Assembly: GCA_022419385.1 (NCBI GenBank)
Contig: JAJUBI010000007.1
Span: forward strand, 1,459,768 to 1,523,767
Source of the DNA: Paraconiothyrium sp. Pb-2020
Lineage: Eukaryota; Ascomycota; Dothideomycetes; Pleosporales; Didymosphaeriaceae
Reading direction: 5' to 3'
Length of the DNA: 64,000 nt
The notes under the pieces are model-generated. The model worked only from the letters and a program-made list of their open reading frames with translations, searched no databases and was not told the origin of the DNA. The position numbers were made by a program, and so were the translations under genes. Positions within the stretch are counted from its first letter, which is position 1. Every line of letters begins with the position of its first letter. This document shows, piece after piece, positions 34,168 to 46,191 of this stretch.

Positions 34168-36026
34168 ATGGCTGACCCTGAGGCCAAAGACCGTCGTGAC
34201 GTGCTCTCCCTCACTGACGATGAGAAGGAGAGGCAGGTACACAGCGAGTACCTGCAGCAAGATGAAACCCCGGCGGAAATCGAAGCGCGTAAGAAAGAGG
34301 CTGCCTTGGTGCGGAAGCTAGATAGATTCATCGCTCCCGTGATGATGCTGCTTATGTTGATCTCGTACTTGGATCGAGGGAATATCGGGTTCGCTGCGAC
34401 GCAGGGGATGACGGAAGATATTCATCTGAAAGGGACAGAGTTGAATGTGAGTTTCACTGTAAACGATGGGCATGATGAAAGAGGCTGATGGAATGCAGAC
34501 TGCTGTGTCCGTTTTCTACATCTTCTATATCTTGGCTGAGGTATGTATCTCTCTTACAAAAAGTGCAGCAATTGCAACCCCTGTCATAAGTCACTACCAA
34601 ACTTCCTTCTAACACACCCCACAGTTCCCAACCTCCATCGTTGTAAAACGACTTCAATTCAACCGCGTCATTCCCACCATCACCTTCTGCTGGGGCATCG
34701 TATGCATGTGCACTGGCTTCGTCCAATCCTTCGGCGGTCTTGTCACCACACGTATCTTCCTTGGATTTTTTGAAGGCTGCTTGTTCCCATCTATGACGCT
34801 GTTCCTGTGTAATTGGTCAGTAGCTCATTCAGTTTCCCCGCTAGAGAACCCTTTACTAATGCGTATCGAACAGGTACACACGAGAAGAGCTCGGAATCCG
34901 CGTTGCCTACCTCTTCATCGCTTCAGCTCTCAGTGGTGCGTTTGGTGGCCTAATTGCTCTGGGAGTGCTGTACATGGACGGTGTGAATGGATGGTCAGGA
35001 TGGCGATGGTACGTCCCCTGGCCGTAACTTGTCTCAACTTGAAGAACCTAGTTTAACATCACCAGGCTGTACGTGATCGAAGGTCTGATCACTATAGTCT
35101 GGGCTTTCTGCTGCATCTTCCTCGTACCGAAGTCCTATGAGACCGCCTACTTCCTCAACGCCGAAGAGAAGGCAATCATGCGCCAGCGTGCCGAGCGCGC
35201 AGAAGCGTATTCTGGGGGCTCTGGTCAGTGGATCACCTCTCTCTACAATACTGCTACAATTGAAAAGGCCTCTCCATGGCTCAGTAGAATTTGTCTACAT
35301 TGACTTACATAGCTTACACTAACTGACTGAACATCAGGCCACGTCTCAAAAGCCGACATCAAAGAAGCCGCCAAAGATATAAAATCCTGGATCCACGGCT
35401 TCATCCAAATCGCCGTGGTGACAATCCTCTATGGCTTCGGCACCTTCCTCCCCATCATCATCAGATACGGATTCAAGTACTCCACGCAGCAGGCGCAGTA
35501 CCTCGTCGTCCCCGTCAACCTCTGGGGCGCCCTCGTCTACGCCGTAGGCGCCTACCTCTCTGACCGCCACCAATCCCGCTTCTGGCCCATGATCCTCTGC
35601 GCTCCGGTCGGCATCGCCGGCTATGCCATCCTTATCGCCCCCGTGTCCGCCGGCGTACTCTACTTCGCTACCTACCTCATCGCGACGGCGTGCTTCCTCT
35701 GCACGGGGAGCAACATCACGTGGCTCTCTGTCAACAACGCGCCGGACGGGAAGCGCGCTGCTTCGATGGGAATTCTGCTTACTTTGACGAACATTGGGGG
35801 CGTGGTGAGTGGGCAGATATACTACACGGGGGCGGCGCCGAGGTATGTTTTGGGGCATGCGTGGAGTCTCGGGTGTTTGCTGTTTGCGTGGTGTGGGTGG
35901 TGGGTTGTGAGGGGGCTTTATAAGAGGAGGAATGCGGAGAAAGATAGGGCGTTGGGAGAGGGGTATGTTAGACCTGAAGGGAGGATGTATACCGATCGTG
36001 AGCCGGATTTTAGGTACCAGATTTGA
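34168..36026 (+). CDS. MFS transporter, anion:cation symporter (Dal5/Tna1-like) family
   Basis: Six exons (34168-34446, 34499-34540, 34625-34815, 34874-35008, 35066-35223, 35338-36026) give 497 aa. Plasma-membrane symporter for organic anions. The cytosolic N-terminus carries ARKKEAALVRKLDRFIAPVM, then TM1 with ISYLDRGNIGFA, the hallmark of this subfamily; about 12 membrane segments follow, with loop motif FFEGCLFPSM and LSDRHQSRFWPM in the second half. The C-terminus ends in the family's FRYQI. Exon 2 is only 42 nt, and the last intron (35224-35337) is longer than the others at 114 bp. As the only transporter of the catabolic cluster, it probably imports the acidic substrate. Confidence 0.92.
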
Positions 36027-38578
36027 TGGTGGTCGTACACCTGGAAAGATCATCGTCGTTGTTCGTTTGAGGTAATTACCCTAAGCGCAACTATTTCCGC
36101 GGTCTCAAGAGTGAACCCAACCATAGTATCACCAGGACCCGTGTTCGTCGACGATGTATGTTCGCTTGCTTGGTGATCTCGAATTCGCATCTCTCACGTT
36201 GAGTACGTAACTGGGTCTCCTCGTGCTATAAGAGTTGCTGTATAGGTCAGGTATATGGCGAATGATTCCATTTAGCTTCGCATGCATCAAGTGTACCAGA
36301 CCAGTTCAGCGACCGCTAGGTCATGGTGCTACGGTGATGCATGACCATGTCTGGGATAGCAGTGTCTGCTCGAGAATTAGGAAGGTTAAACATTCTGATA
36401 GGGCACTTGATGGCGGCTATTGTAGCCGTTCTTCCAGTTCAGGGATCGTAAGAAGCAGTTCCTTGTGATTTTCGGCCAGATCCGAACGAGATTGTGACAC
36501 CTGCAACACCCTGCAGCGGATAGTACACGTGCGCGAGACTACCGACAGCTCACCAATCACAGCTCACTAGGACCGACTGCCCCTTGTCAACAACTTATAC
36601 CAGATGCTGGAGGGGCAGACATGCAGTTTAGGAACACTAGGGTCAAACCTGTGTCTGGACGTGCTACTGATGAGCTTGTTCGGCTAAACATCGACGGTCA
36701 ACACCCCGCTGCCCGTGGTAGAAGAAACGGTATATTCAGAGTCGATCACGCGCATGAAAGCACTCAAGGGTATGCTGAACCACTGATAATATGTGGAAGA
36801 TCATGCCATTGTGGCAACCTCAGCTCGAAGCCAGACGACCTGGGCCGTCAGCAAAAACGAACAAGAGATATACTGACTGCCGTTGATTTGGTGTGAATGC
36901 ACGGGGTCCGCCGACACGTAGGTCATTGTATGGGCATTGCGGGAAGATCAAGGAGTGGAAGATGAGACTGAGGGGTCGAAGGACCGCAAAAGTGATCGTT
37001 TCCTGCCTCCACTGCCCAAATCTCGTCGCTCTGCTGATCAGGACTAGTCAGTGTTTAGTGCTCATTCGTAGCCAGGTAAGGAGACCGCGCGGATGCGAGA
37101 ACAAACTTTTCATGCTTGCTGTTGGTAACTGCAGAAAGTTGCGTCCGATTTTTCTTGTGGTTTGGCGTGCGCTCGTCAAATGCCGCGCCTCTCCGCTTGC
37201 CGAATTCCTCCATTGGCGAGATTGTCCATGTCGAGGACGCGTATACACGTGCAATGCGACATTTGGATATCTTCCTTTTGTACTTGGCATGCTTACTGCA
37301 CGTGGTGAATGCTCTTCTCTCGCGGCAATTAGGCGCGCGCAGAGGCCAGCAAAGTTTTGGAAGGAAGTAGGGATTGGACGCCTGTTAAAAGCACATGTCA
37401 TTCAGACTGGAACCAACCGTGGCAGTGGTGTGATCTTTCTGATCTCTTGTTGCTATTGAGCAACGAATTTGAGATTCCAGCTTCCTAGACATCCGATCCT
37501 GTTATAAACATTAAGTCATACATTCTGCTGCTCGTGTGGAGATGATGCGCACATCACTTAGCGAGTCCATGGGCATGGGGTTAGGGGTGCGACTTCATTT
37601 CGAACCCCGGTATCCCGCGGTGACGCCACCGGCTGTTCTGCCCCGTCCGGTACTCGCCAGGAACAATGCTATGCAGGCTACAGATGCAGGCAGCAGGTTC
37701 GTACCGACATGCTGAAGTGGATTCTAGCCCGACGTTGATTGCGGGGAGACCTGCACGATCCTGCAGACGGGGGGTCATGCGGAACAATTACAATCAGGAA
37801 ACATCAGACAGACGAAGCAAAAGTCTGGCTTTTGGCGGTTTTCCGTCTTAAGGGGTGAGGACGATGCAGATCGCGACGATATGAACATGCAGTGGCGCCT
37901 ACGACGAAGCGCAACTGACTGAGAGCAAAAGTCCTGCGCTCGCTCAAGTGTAATGGTAGGAAGTATTGTCGACCTATGCTGTCAAGTGTGCTTGTCAACA
38001 CTGAATGAGACCGGATTTGCATCGCGATGATTTGTAGGTGAATCGGTCAATCAGCCGCGATGAGTCGAGGTAGCGCACTGGCGTGCTGCAGGAGGCAGTG
38101 CCCCACCGTGGAGGCAAAGAAGTTTGGACGCTTCTCACCAATCATTGATGAGAGGTATGCAGCCAGTCATCTCGCCTGAAGCGAAACCGGCACGGTGTAG
38201 TACCTTCCGGGTTTTCCGACACGGGCTGTCCAAACCTTATGATCTTTGCGACACTTTAGAGCGGAGCCCCTGTGAGAACCATGCGGTGAAGATGGAGCCC
38301 AATACATTAGGACCAGGCAACGTTCAACCTTATATCAAAAGAGCATTCGCACTACATGTGGAGCCACGGGGTGGATCGGCCTGACCTTTGGAGTATCGCC
38401 AACATCGTCTGTGCGAACCCTATCCTTGGATCGACTCATTGTAATGGTATGGTGTGAAGACATTTGCATCTTTGAAACCCTTCTCGCTGACCGACAATAG
38501 AGCAGCGTCGTCGACACTACGGGTCAAGTATGCTATGACCCTGACCTTGGGGATATCGGCGATACTAACAGCTGAGAG
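36027..38578. other. Intergenic 2.5 kb, no supported gene
   Basis: Open frames such as 36893-37459 (+) begin with GTG and have Cys/Arg-rich composition unlike a protein. No repeat, tRNA or element recognised. The distal end should contain the first exon and promoter of the PTH11-like gene: a classical branch site TACTAAC lies at 38563-38569. Confidence 0.45.
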
Positions 38579-39788
38579 TTCCCTCCCGGTTTTCTGGAAG
38601 AGAGTCGTGTTCCTCAGATCGTTGCAGGCAACGCAGCTGTGCAAACTCTGGGGTGCCTTATATTCTTCGCCCGTGTTTACTCACGGGCATTCTTGATCGG
38701 CACTTGGAAAAGCGAGGATTGGGCTCTGTCGGTGGCATGGGTAAGTGTTGCGATATTGCCGTTGTTGCTTCGCCGGGACTAACCGCTGTTCGTAGCTGCT
38801 GGCCACGGGGTACTCAATATGTCAATATGGCCAGGTCAGTCATGGTTCCGGACGCCATCTTGCTGCGACTCCTAGCATGAAGGATGCTATCACGAGCCAG
38901 AAGTACGCTTACGCGGCGCAACTCTTTCTCATCCTCGGGATCCCTATGCCCAAAGTCAGCATGTGTCTCTCATACCTGCGGATCTTCTACTCGGACATAG
39001 CCGGACGGCGCCTTATCTACGGTCTGCTAGTCACACTGGCACTGACGATGATATCGTTCCTGATTGAAACTTTCTTCACGTGTTCACCTTTGAGTCTGTA
39101 TTGGAAGGAGCTGCGACCTACAGACAAATGTCTCAAAGACATATCGACGCTTTACATCCACGGGAGCTTGAACCTGGCCGTTGATGTTGCATTGATGGGC
39201 ATTCTCATTCCACGGATCCTCGACTTGAAATTCAACAGCCGCCAAAAGTGGATGCTAGTCGCCATCGTGTTGTTGGGTTCACTGTCTGTTGCTGCAGGCA
39301 TCATTCGGCTGGTGCGCGTCGGCACAACACTGGGCAAGGCCAACATTGGGAAGTCGCAGTTCGACCCGCCGTGGGATATGTACGATGTTTCCATCTGGAC
39401 GTCGACCGAAATCTATGTGGCGCTCATCTGCGCGGCGGCGCCAGGGATCAAGCCGCTCGTCAGCAGGTTACTGCCCAAGCTGCTGGGAACAAGCCTTCGT
39501 AGTCGGTCCAAAACCACTGGAGGATCGAATGCATACGAATTGGGTTCCAAGATGAAGCGATCAACGCTTGGGACGAGACACTCGGCGGTGCTGAACAGCA
39601 GCAGCACCACTAACTTAACCTCAGTGCATGGGCCGTACTCGAAAATGTCCAAAGTCTACAGCACGGCGACGCACGACGAGGAGAGTTTGGATGGCAAAAG
39701 CGACATGGACGAGAGACCAAAGCGTATCCAAAGACACGGCATCATGCGGAATACGAGTGTAGTGGTAAAATCAGAGCAGCGCGAGTAG
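38579..39788 (+). CDS. PTH11-like fungal rhodopsin-domain membrane protein 1 (first exon unresolved)
   Basis: Seven-helix integral membrane protein of the large PTH11/rhodopsin-domain family (PF20684 type), candidate receptors for extracellular cues. Recognised exons: about 38579-38740 and 38796-39788, joined across a 55-bp intron. The N-terminal part reads PQIVAGNAAVQTLGCLIFF and SRAFLIGTWKSEDWALSVAW, then ICQYGQVSHGSGRHL, KYAYAAQLFLILGIPMPKVS and LSYLRIFYSD, all typical. The cytosolic tail of about 100 residues is Ser/Thr/Lys-rich. No CFEM domain. The upstream frame has no ATG before a stop; a branch site TACTAAC and acceptor near 38576-38578 indicate an unplaced 5' exon, so the start coordinate is provisional. 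Confidence 0.8.
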
Positions 39789-40344
39789 TAGACGGATACC
39801 TGTAAGACCGACACATGCATCCGTGGGTAGGTACCTAGTTAGCAGCATGTCATGGTGGTAAGCATGGAGTCGGACCCGGTTCCTGGTATCGAAGAGCCGG
39901 TCGAGTAATGACCTCATCAACGCGTGTGTGCATCCTACGACGAGCAGTCGCGATACATTCCAGCTGCTTTCGCAGGAATCTGCATCCTGTCAGACCTTCT
40001 TCGACTTCCTTGATGGCGCATATGGGCTGTTGCGACGTCTTCGCGGTGTTGCCCGAGCTTCCCGGTTGCGACTGCGGCGTGGACACTGCTTCGTACAAGC
40101 GATCCATCGATATTCGTCATCCTCAGCCTCTTTGGCAATGGCCTGCCGAGTGCCCCGACAGTGTCTTCTGTGCCAATTGCACGAGGCTGCTCCTCGCTGC
40201 CTGATAGGCCGTTGCCTTTCCAGAGCACTTCCTCGACGCGTCTCTCACCAGATGCTTGCCATGTATAAAGCTTGGCTGCTCCTCGGCGAAAGCTTGCACC
40301 TGTGTCAAGAGTCGCTTCAGGAACACAAGCATTGACTAACCATC
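39789..40344. other. Intergenic, promoter side of histidine acid phosphatase
   Basis: No coding gene supported. A TATA box lies at 40264-40269. Confidence 0.5.
40264..40269 (+). promoter_or_regulatory. TATA box of histidine acid phosphatase gene
   Basis: TATAAA within ATGTATAAAGC, 76 bp upstream of the start codon at 40345, a normal spacing for a fungal core promoter with a short leader. Confidence 0.5.
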
Positions 40345-42252
40345 ATGTCTCCCGCTGCTGTCGCGCGTCTCGTTGCCGTAGCGGCACTCGCCCTGAGTGC
40401 CGCCGCCGCCCCGACGACAACACTCTCAGCCGCACCCGACGCCGGCTCCGAGACCGCGGATGCGTTTCCTCCATCCGACAGTACGTCGCTCCTACTTCAG
40501 CATGTCGGATGCGCATGTACACTCTGCACGACAATGCTAACATCTGCTGTGCAGCCGCTGTCAACTCATCTTTGTTCCCCCCGGAGAGCGTGGTGGGATT
40601 TCCTGGCCCCACTCCTACTGGTCTCGAGCCGGCGGCAGCAAAGACGGCACCAGCCTACCCATACAACGAAGGCGACGCCAACCAGTTCCCGCTCATCAAT
40701 CCCCAGCCGCATGGGAGCGATGCCGAGTCTACCTTTGACATCAGCAAATACTGGGGCAACCTGTCGCCTTGGTACAGTCTACGTTCTGCCGACTACGGCT
40801 TGCCCGATGCAGATCCCTTGATTCCCGATGGTTGCGATATCACCCAGTTGCACCTGCTCTACCGCCATGGCGCCAGGTATCCCACCAGCGATGCAGCTCC
40901 CCAGACTTTTGCTCAGAAGGTCGCCAATGCCACCAAGACCGGCTTCGCTGTGTCGGGCGAGCTCGCCTTCCTTGGAAACTGGACGTACAAGCTAGGCGCC
41001 GAGCTTCTCACCCCTTTCGGACGCAGCCAAAACTTCCTTTTGGGCGTTGCGTACAGACAGTTGTACGGGCAACTGCTCAACAACTTCACAGAAGCAGGCA
41101 CACTACCCGTCTTCCGCACGCAGTCACAAGACCGCATGGTTAAGACGGCCGAGAACTTTGCTGCCGGCTTCTTCGGTGTGCCTGAATATCTTGATCAGGT
41201 TAACATCGAAATTCTGGTCGAGAACCCTACCGTGAATAACTCTGGCGCTCCATATGAGGTTTGCCCCAATTCCAACATCAAGAGTCGAGGCAGCATCGGC
41301 AGCACCGTTGCTGCGCAGTTCGCCAACAATGCCTTCAACGCTACAATTGCTCGGCTACAGTCGCAGGTAAGTTGTTGACTTGAGTCCGGCTATCAGATGG
41401 AATTTCGCCTGCTTACGCTACCAGGTCTCGGGAATCAACTTCACGTCAATCGATGCCATTGCTATGCTTCAACTCTGTTCATATGAGACCCACGCTCTGG
41501 GATATTCTGCCTTCTGCGACCTGTTCAGCCAAGAGGACTTCCTGAACTATGAGTACTACTACGATCTGGTATGATGCCTGCTGCATGACCTACTGTACAT
41601 AGGATAAACCAGCTGACCGCTTCCCTAGTCCTTCTACTACAACAACGGTCCTGGCTCTCCGGTGGCTGCTGCTCAAGGCAAGGGCTTCCTAGATGAATTC
41701 ATCGCGCGTTTCACTGGAGAATATCCTGAAGCAAACTCGGCACTAAACAAGACCTTTGACAACTCATCGACTTACTTCCCGCTCAACCAGTCCATCTATG
41801 CGGATGCTACGCACGAGGTCGTTGTCCTCGATACGCTGACCGCCTTCAACCTGACCGCATTGTTTGACGGCCCGCCACTCAGTGCCAAGGGTAACCGCGG
41901 CCAGAACAACTTTGTAGCAAGCAAGCTCGTGCCCTTTGTCACCCATTTCACCACTCAGGTGCTGTCTTGTCCTACCTACCAGCCAACGAAGCAGATCCGT
42001 TTCATCGTGTGAGTAAACTTTGCACTTCTCCATCAGATTTGTAGCGTCTGACATTGCCATAGTAATGACGCCGTCATCCCCATCAACCACTATCCCGGCT
42101 GTCCCGAGGATCCAGACGGTCTCTGCTCGTTCGACAACGTCGTTGCAGTCCTGCAGAACCGAAGCGCTGAGATCGACTTCAACTACGACTGCTTCGCTAA
42201 TTACACCGCTTCTCCGGGTATCAACTACAACGGCCGTGCACCGAGGTCTTAG
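40345..42252 (+). CDS. Secreted histidine acid phosphatase (phytase/MINPP-like)
   Basis: Five exons (40345-40480, 40555-41366, 41425-41568, 41629-42008, 42063-42252) give 553 aa. Secreted phosphomonoesterase of histidine phosphatase clade 2. A signal peptide of about 20 residues ends in SAAAAP. The nucleophile motif is YRHGARYP with H150. The region RTQSQDRMVKTAENFAAGFF is typical. The C-terminal acid/base motif, usually HD, appears as ATHEVVVLD (H426-E427), which replaces the Asp with Glu as in MINPP-like relatives. At least four N-glycosylation sequons are visible (NFTE, NSSL, NKTF, NRSA). Conserved Cys pairs such as CSYE/CDLF and CPEDPDGLCSF fit the disulphide-rich fold. Substrate could be inositol phosphates or other organic phosphate. 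Confidence 0.93.
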
Positions 42253-42673
42253 GCGTGCTCATGCGCTGGCCGTTCTAGCGAGGTAGTATCCGTCCACCTG
42301 GCGAGAGATATGATAATACCGTATGATAATGTATATACCGAAGTTAGAATAGCGAGGGACAATGTGTACAGAATGGCAGCTTTTCCAATAGGTTGGACTA
42401 TATGAACATAGACCAGCTGCATTGGACTTGAATCAGCTGGCAGCCCACTCGCGGTATTTCAATGGCGCTCTAAAGTATGAACAAAGACTCATTCGTGTAA
42501 AAATTCGACTGTACAGGATGCCACCGTCATTTCGACTTCTACTTACACCTTGCCCTCGGTGCAACCTGCTCTGCCGTGGGAAAGCCCGAAGAGACAAGCG
42601 CTTTTACATGCATACGGCGATGCACAGAAGCTGATGGTCATTTTTGGCACTTGCGCTTGAGTACAGTGTTTTC

Positions 42674-42742
42674 TTTGGCTGTACATGCATCTTTGGCTGT
42701 ACATGCATCTTTGGCTGTACATGCATCTTTGGCTGTACATGC
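42674..42742. repeat. 18-bp tandem repeat, 3.8 copies
   Basis: Unit TTTGGCTGTACATGCATC begins at 42674, 42692 and 42710, with a partial fourth copy at 42728-42742. Copies are identical, so the array is recent. The unit contains the palindromes TGTACA and ATGCAT. It lies about 420 bp past the acid phosphatase stop. Confidence 0.95.
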
Positions 42743-43421
42743 TCAATAGTTACCGACTTTCTGAGCATAAGGACGGAAAGGGGCTGATCAGCTAGACGTC
42801 TAGAACGTTCTGAAGATCCGTTGCGCCACAGGATATCTTCCGATGCAAGAGGATCGTTGGAAGGGGATTACAGAGTGACTGTGCATTCTGCCTACAAGTT
42901 CTCATTGTATTGCTTCTGAGGGGCCGGCGCTGCCTGAATGAATAGATAATCGCTCGATGACCGAAAGGATAGCGACGAGTGCCGAACAAAACGCGTATGC
43001 CTCCGATCACCATGGGCACTCCTTACACGAGAATTCAGGTGGCAGGTACCACGACAATCTCAGGAGATACTCTGGTCGCGACTGGCTTCGTATTCAAAGC
43101 ATGACCACGTCCACAGTCATGATTTAGAGGATTGGAAGCGGCGAGTCTGTCCAAAGAATCGACCAAAGATCATTTTGATAAAGTGCAGCTTCCCAGGGCT
43201 TTCTTGATTGCCATTCAACAAACCCACATCACCAACATTGACTTGCCTAAAGCGGTTGATATGCTGACTCATCATGGATCAATGGTCAAGCATGGCATTT
43301 CTACCCCCTGTAGCGGTCTCCGTAGGGCCATCAAGGTATACCGGACCCTTTGAACTTCAGTTCCCCATAATTGCAGCCCTACCATCTCGGCGCGCGCCGG
43401 TCAAAGCTTCTTTGACACTCC

Positions 43422-43443
43422 AGGGTCCAGTTGGTTGGACCCT
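43422..43443. repeat. Short inverted repeat
   Basis: AGGGTCCA (43422-43429) and TGGACCCT (43436-43443) form a perfect 8-bp stem with a 6-nt loop. It lies between two genes that both end toward it; terminator or chance. Confidence 0.4.
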
Positions 43444-43805
43444 CTCGCGGCAGTTGCTATCTCCTGGATGCGCTTGCCAGTGCTCCGGGGGTTGGCATGG
43501 TCCACTATCGATTTTCGTATCCCGACGCTACGGCTGCCGCACTCGAGCGCTAAGGTACCTAGGTATCATTAGCGCACACCATCAACGAACCCTGGACCCA
43601 TTTCTTACACTGAGTGGAGCAAAGGGAATGTCTAGCTGAATGGCTGGGCCGGAGAACGTGCCATTGACTGTGCAACATCACTTTCGAGCTCGAAGTGCAA
43701 GCGAAACTGTCAAGACTGGGAAGTCTTTTGATTTTCGGCTCAGTTTAGTATCTACCAAGACAGTCCACACCTTTCCCACCCCTATCCATATTACAATACC
43801 TCAGA

Positions 43806-44727
43806 CTACCATGTCAATCCATCGCCAGCATGGTAGTTGTCCAAGTGCATGATGCCCTTCTCTGGCTCCACATCGAAATAGTTGGCCGATTTCGACTCTG
43901 CATAGGCCCGAAGCGCATCCCAGTCATTGCACTTCTTCTCCTGTCCATGGCCAGTCTCTCTATGACCATTCGTCCAAAGAATGGTGTCGTCGACGTTGCA
44001 CATGATGTATTGCCGCAGCGCATCGAAGCAGTGCATGTCATGCGGACGGGACCAGTTCCAGGCACGGCCTTGCTCCATCAATATGTAGTGCTCGCGAATC
44101 ACTTTCTGAATTTGCGTCAGTGAGAATGTCGAATCTCTACTAAACGTGACTTACGGTGCAATGCATAGCATGGTACGCTTCAATCACGTACATGAAGTTT
44201 CCACTGTTGTCCAGGAGAGACACGCTCGGCGGGAGTTTCTTTTCCGCAACATAATCCGCATTGAGAGCAATCACTCCGTGGCCCGCAAGGATCTCACCCC
44301 ACGCTTCGGATGCCACCTCCTCATCGTTGGACATGTACTTTGAATGCGCATAGATTGTCCGGGAAACCGTACGCTCATGGCTCAAACCCGCTGGAGTCCG
44401 TCAGTGAATGCGAAACACGGAGGTTATGGTTGTTGGCAGTGACATACTCGGCCCAAGGAAGCGTCTGTTCGCTCTCCGTTGGATCTCGACAATATAAATG
44501 CTCTCAATCGCAATCACGAGGAAGGCGAATATCAAGAGGGTCGTCATAGTGTTGTGTTTGAGCCAGGTTTTCCGGGACTTGGGTCCTCTGTTTGAGATCC
44601 TGGGTGAGCTCGAAGCCGCCAACAGCGCCTTGGACACATCGTACTGGTCTGATGAGCCCTGATCGTCGTCATAAGATTCTTCCATCGAAACTTTGACAAA
44701 AGAACGTTTTCTTGGGGGGAAATCCAT
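43806..44727 (-). CDS. DUF3328/UstYa-family oxidase-like protein
   Basis: Three exons (44727-44448, 44390-44155, 44105-43806) give 271 aa. A cytosolic N-terminus of about 60 residues precedes one membrane span at about 61-80 (MTTLLIFAFLVIAIESIYIV); the rest is lumenal. Both copper-type signature motifs of the family are intact: H167-A-M-H170-C171 and H194-D-M-H197-C198. Characterised members (UstYa/UstYb) cyclise ribosomal peptides in the secretory pathway; others modify non-peptide metabolites. It lies 1.46 kb from, and divergent to, the Kex2-repeat precursor at 46192-46746, the genomic arrangement expected of a fungal RiPP locus. Only one copy of the family is visible here, while described dikaritin clusters usually have several plus further enzymes. 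Confidence 0.93.
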
Positions 44728-46191
44728 TGTGGCGAGAGTGTACCAGGTAAGTGACAGTGCCTTACGAAGAGTATGAATTCGAAGACGACGCTGGCAACAC
44801 GACTCTATACCAAGTGCTCACCACCATTGTTAGTTTCCGGAAGGTAGTATCCACTTCTTCACCAGAGCCCGTCGCTTCGACTCGTTAATTCTCTCTATAA
44901 TCCTCCGGGGCAAAGGCAGACACGTACTGCCAACTTCTCACACCTGCATTTAGGGAAGTTCGATGTTGACGATGGCCATATGCAACGTCTTGGGTACCGC
45001 ATATGGTGTAGGTTGGTTCATTTGGGTAAGGCCCGACCTGCCGGATCCTGTTCGAACCACGTTCTGTGCCTGACTTGCAGATTTAGCTCTAGGATGGCTT
45101 CCCGCCGCGGTTACCAAGTCTCACAACGATAGTTGTAGCCTCGACTCATGGACACGTCCGACGAAGCGATAATGGCCACTGAAGTGGCTTGCCGAACGTA
45201 TGGTATACACTATCGTTCCTTCTCGATTTGCCGACCGTTTTCCTACGTTATCGTTCCTTTCGGGAATCTGCCGGCCAGCGCCTGTTACAAGCGCGCGTTC
45301 TCTGCCCGTAGGAACGGGTCCATAGTGTAAGGATTGGAACGTGCGTACTGTAGGGATCCTTTATGCGGGGCAACGGTACGCCGTTATTGAATGGAAAGGA
45401 TTGCGAGGAATACCGTGACACGTGCAGTTGCGGTGCAGCTACGACTCAATACGAGACATCCACGCGGCTGTGCGCCGAAGCCGAGGATCAGATGATCCAT
45501 CGTCGATCGACCCAACAGGAGCCAAGGTAGAACAAGGAAGTACGACAGACCAGCAACAGCGGCACAGCCAAAGGGCTGATGACGTTGAGTCTGCGGTGCG
45601 CATAAAGAGATGTCGTGCATATCGAACAACAGCCTAAATCCGTTAGCCTGGCCTTCGGAGACCGAAATTTAAACCGTGCATCCGCGCTCAGCGCATACCC
45701 TGACCGACAATCACTCACATCCCGGTGCCAATCATCCAGGATAGTGCCACAGCATCACGGTAATTCTGACAAAATCGCGAAGCCACACTAAGGCTTCTCA
45801 AGTAGTAGCCTGACCGATGCATGCTAAGCTTCGCGACAACGACGATGGTACCCGTGGATAATAATCGAGCTTCATGGAGCCCGTACGGCCACCGTCATAG
45901 GGAACCGGTCGCTGAGACGAGGTGCGATGTGGAGCACACAATGTGTCTACTGGCCGATGTTCTGTATACATATACACTGACATGTTTGGCCGAGAACGAG
46001 CATCACGATCAACAACCACGAGATCAGCATCCTCGCAGGAATAAGGGTCTATACGAAGCCTCCACCAACGTATCAAGCCCAACCACATAAGTCTCCACGC
46101 AGCCATTTCTTACATCACTGAGCATCGGTGCTTCCAAATTTGCTATCTGCACCTTTTCCATCGTGCGCCCTTATCTACGACCCTGGTCAAT
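44728..46191. other. Intergenic region between UstYa-like gene and repeat-peptide precursor
   Basis: 1.46 kb of shared upstream DNA. A short ATG frame at about 44960-45020 followed by a plausible GT donor does not continue into coding sequence. No other gene supported. Confidence 0.45.

Larger units (their letters stand above)
42253..43805. other. Intergenic 1.55 kb with tandem repeat and hairpin
   Basis: No gene supported. It contains the 18-bp tandem repeat at 42674-42742 and a small hairpin at 43422-43443. Short frames around 43132-43353 and 43274-43639 have no domain features. Confidence 0.45.

Noticed and set aside
22306..36026. Secondary-metabolite biosynthetic cluster
   Set aside because: No polyketide synthase, peptide synthetase, terpene cyclase or P450; all enzymes are of catabolic type.
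35346..36053. 235-aa minus-strand frame, Pro/Arg-rich then Glu/Asp/Val-rich
   Set aside because: It lies antisense to the last exon of the MFS transporter, whose GC-rich third positions keep the opposite frame open; composition is not protein-like.
36893..37459. 188-aa plus-strand frame
   Set aside because: It starts at GTG, is Cys/Arg-rich without any domain, and has no codon bias or splice context.
37580..37640. TTCGAACCCCGG as possible tRNA B box
   Set aside because: No matching acceptor stem or A box on either strand.
39850..40335. Overlapping frames of 70-135 aa on both strands upstream of the acid phosphatase
   Set aside because: No domain, no consistent splice structure; the acid phosphatase promoter lies here.
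44939..45080. Short ATG frame followed by a GT donor, resembling a membrane-protein first exon
   Set aside because: The putative acceptor leads straight into a stop codon and no downstream exon could be joined.
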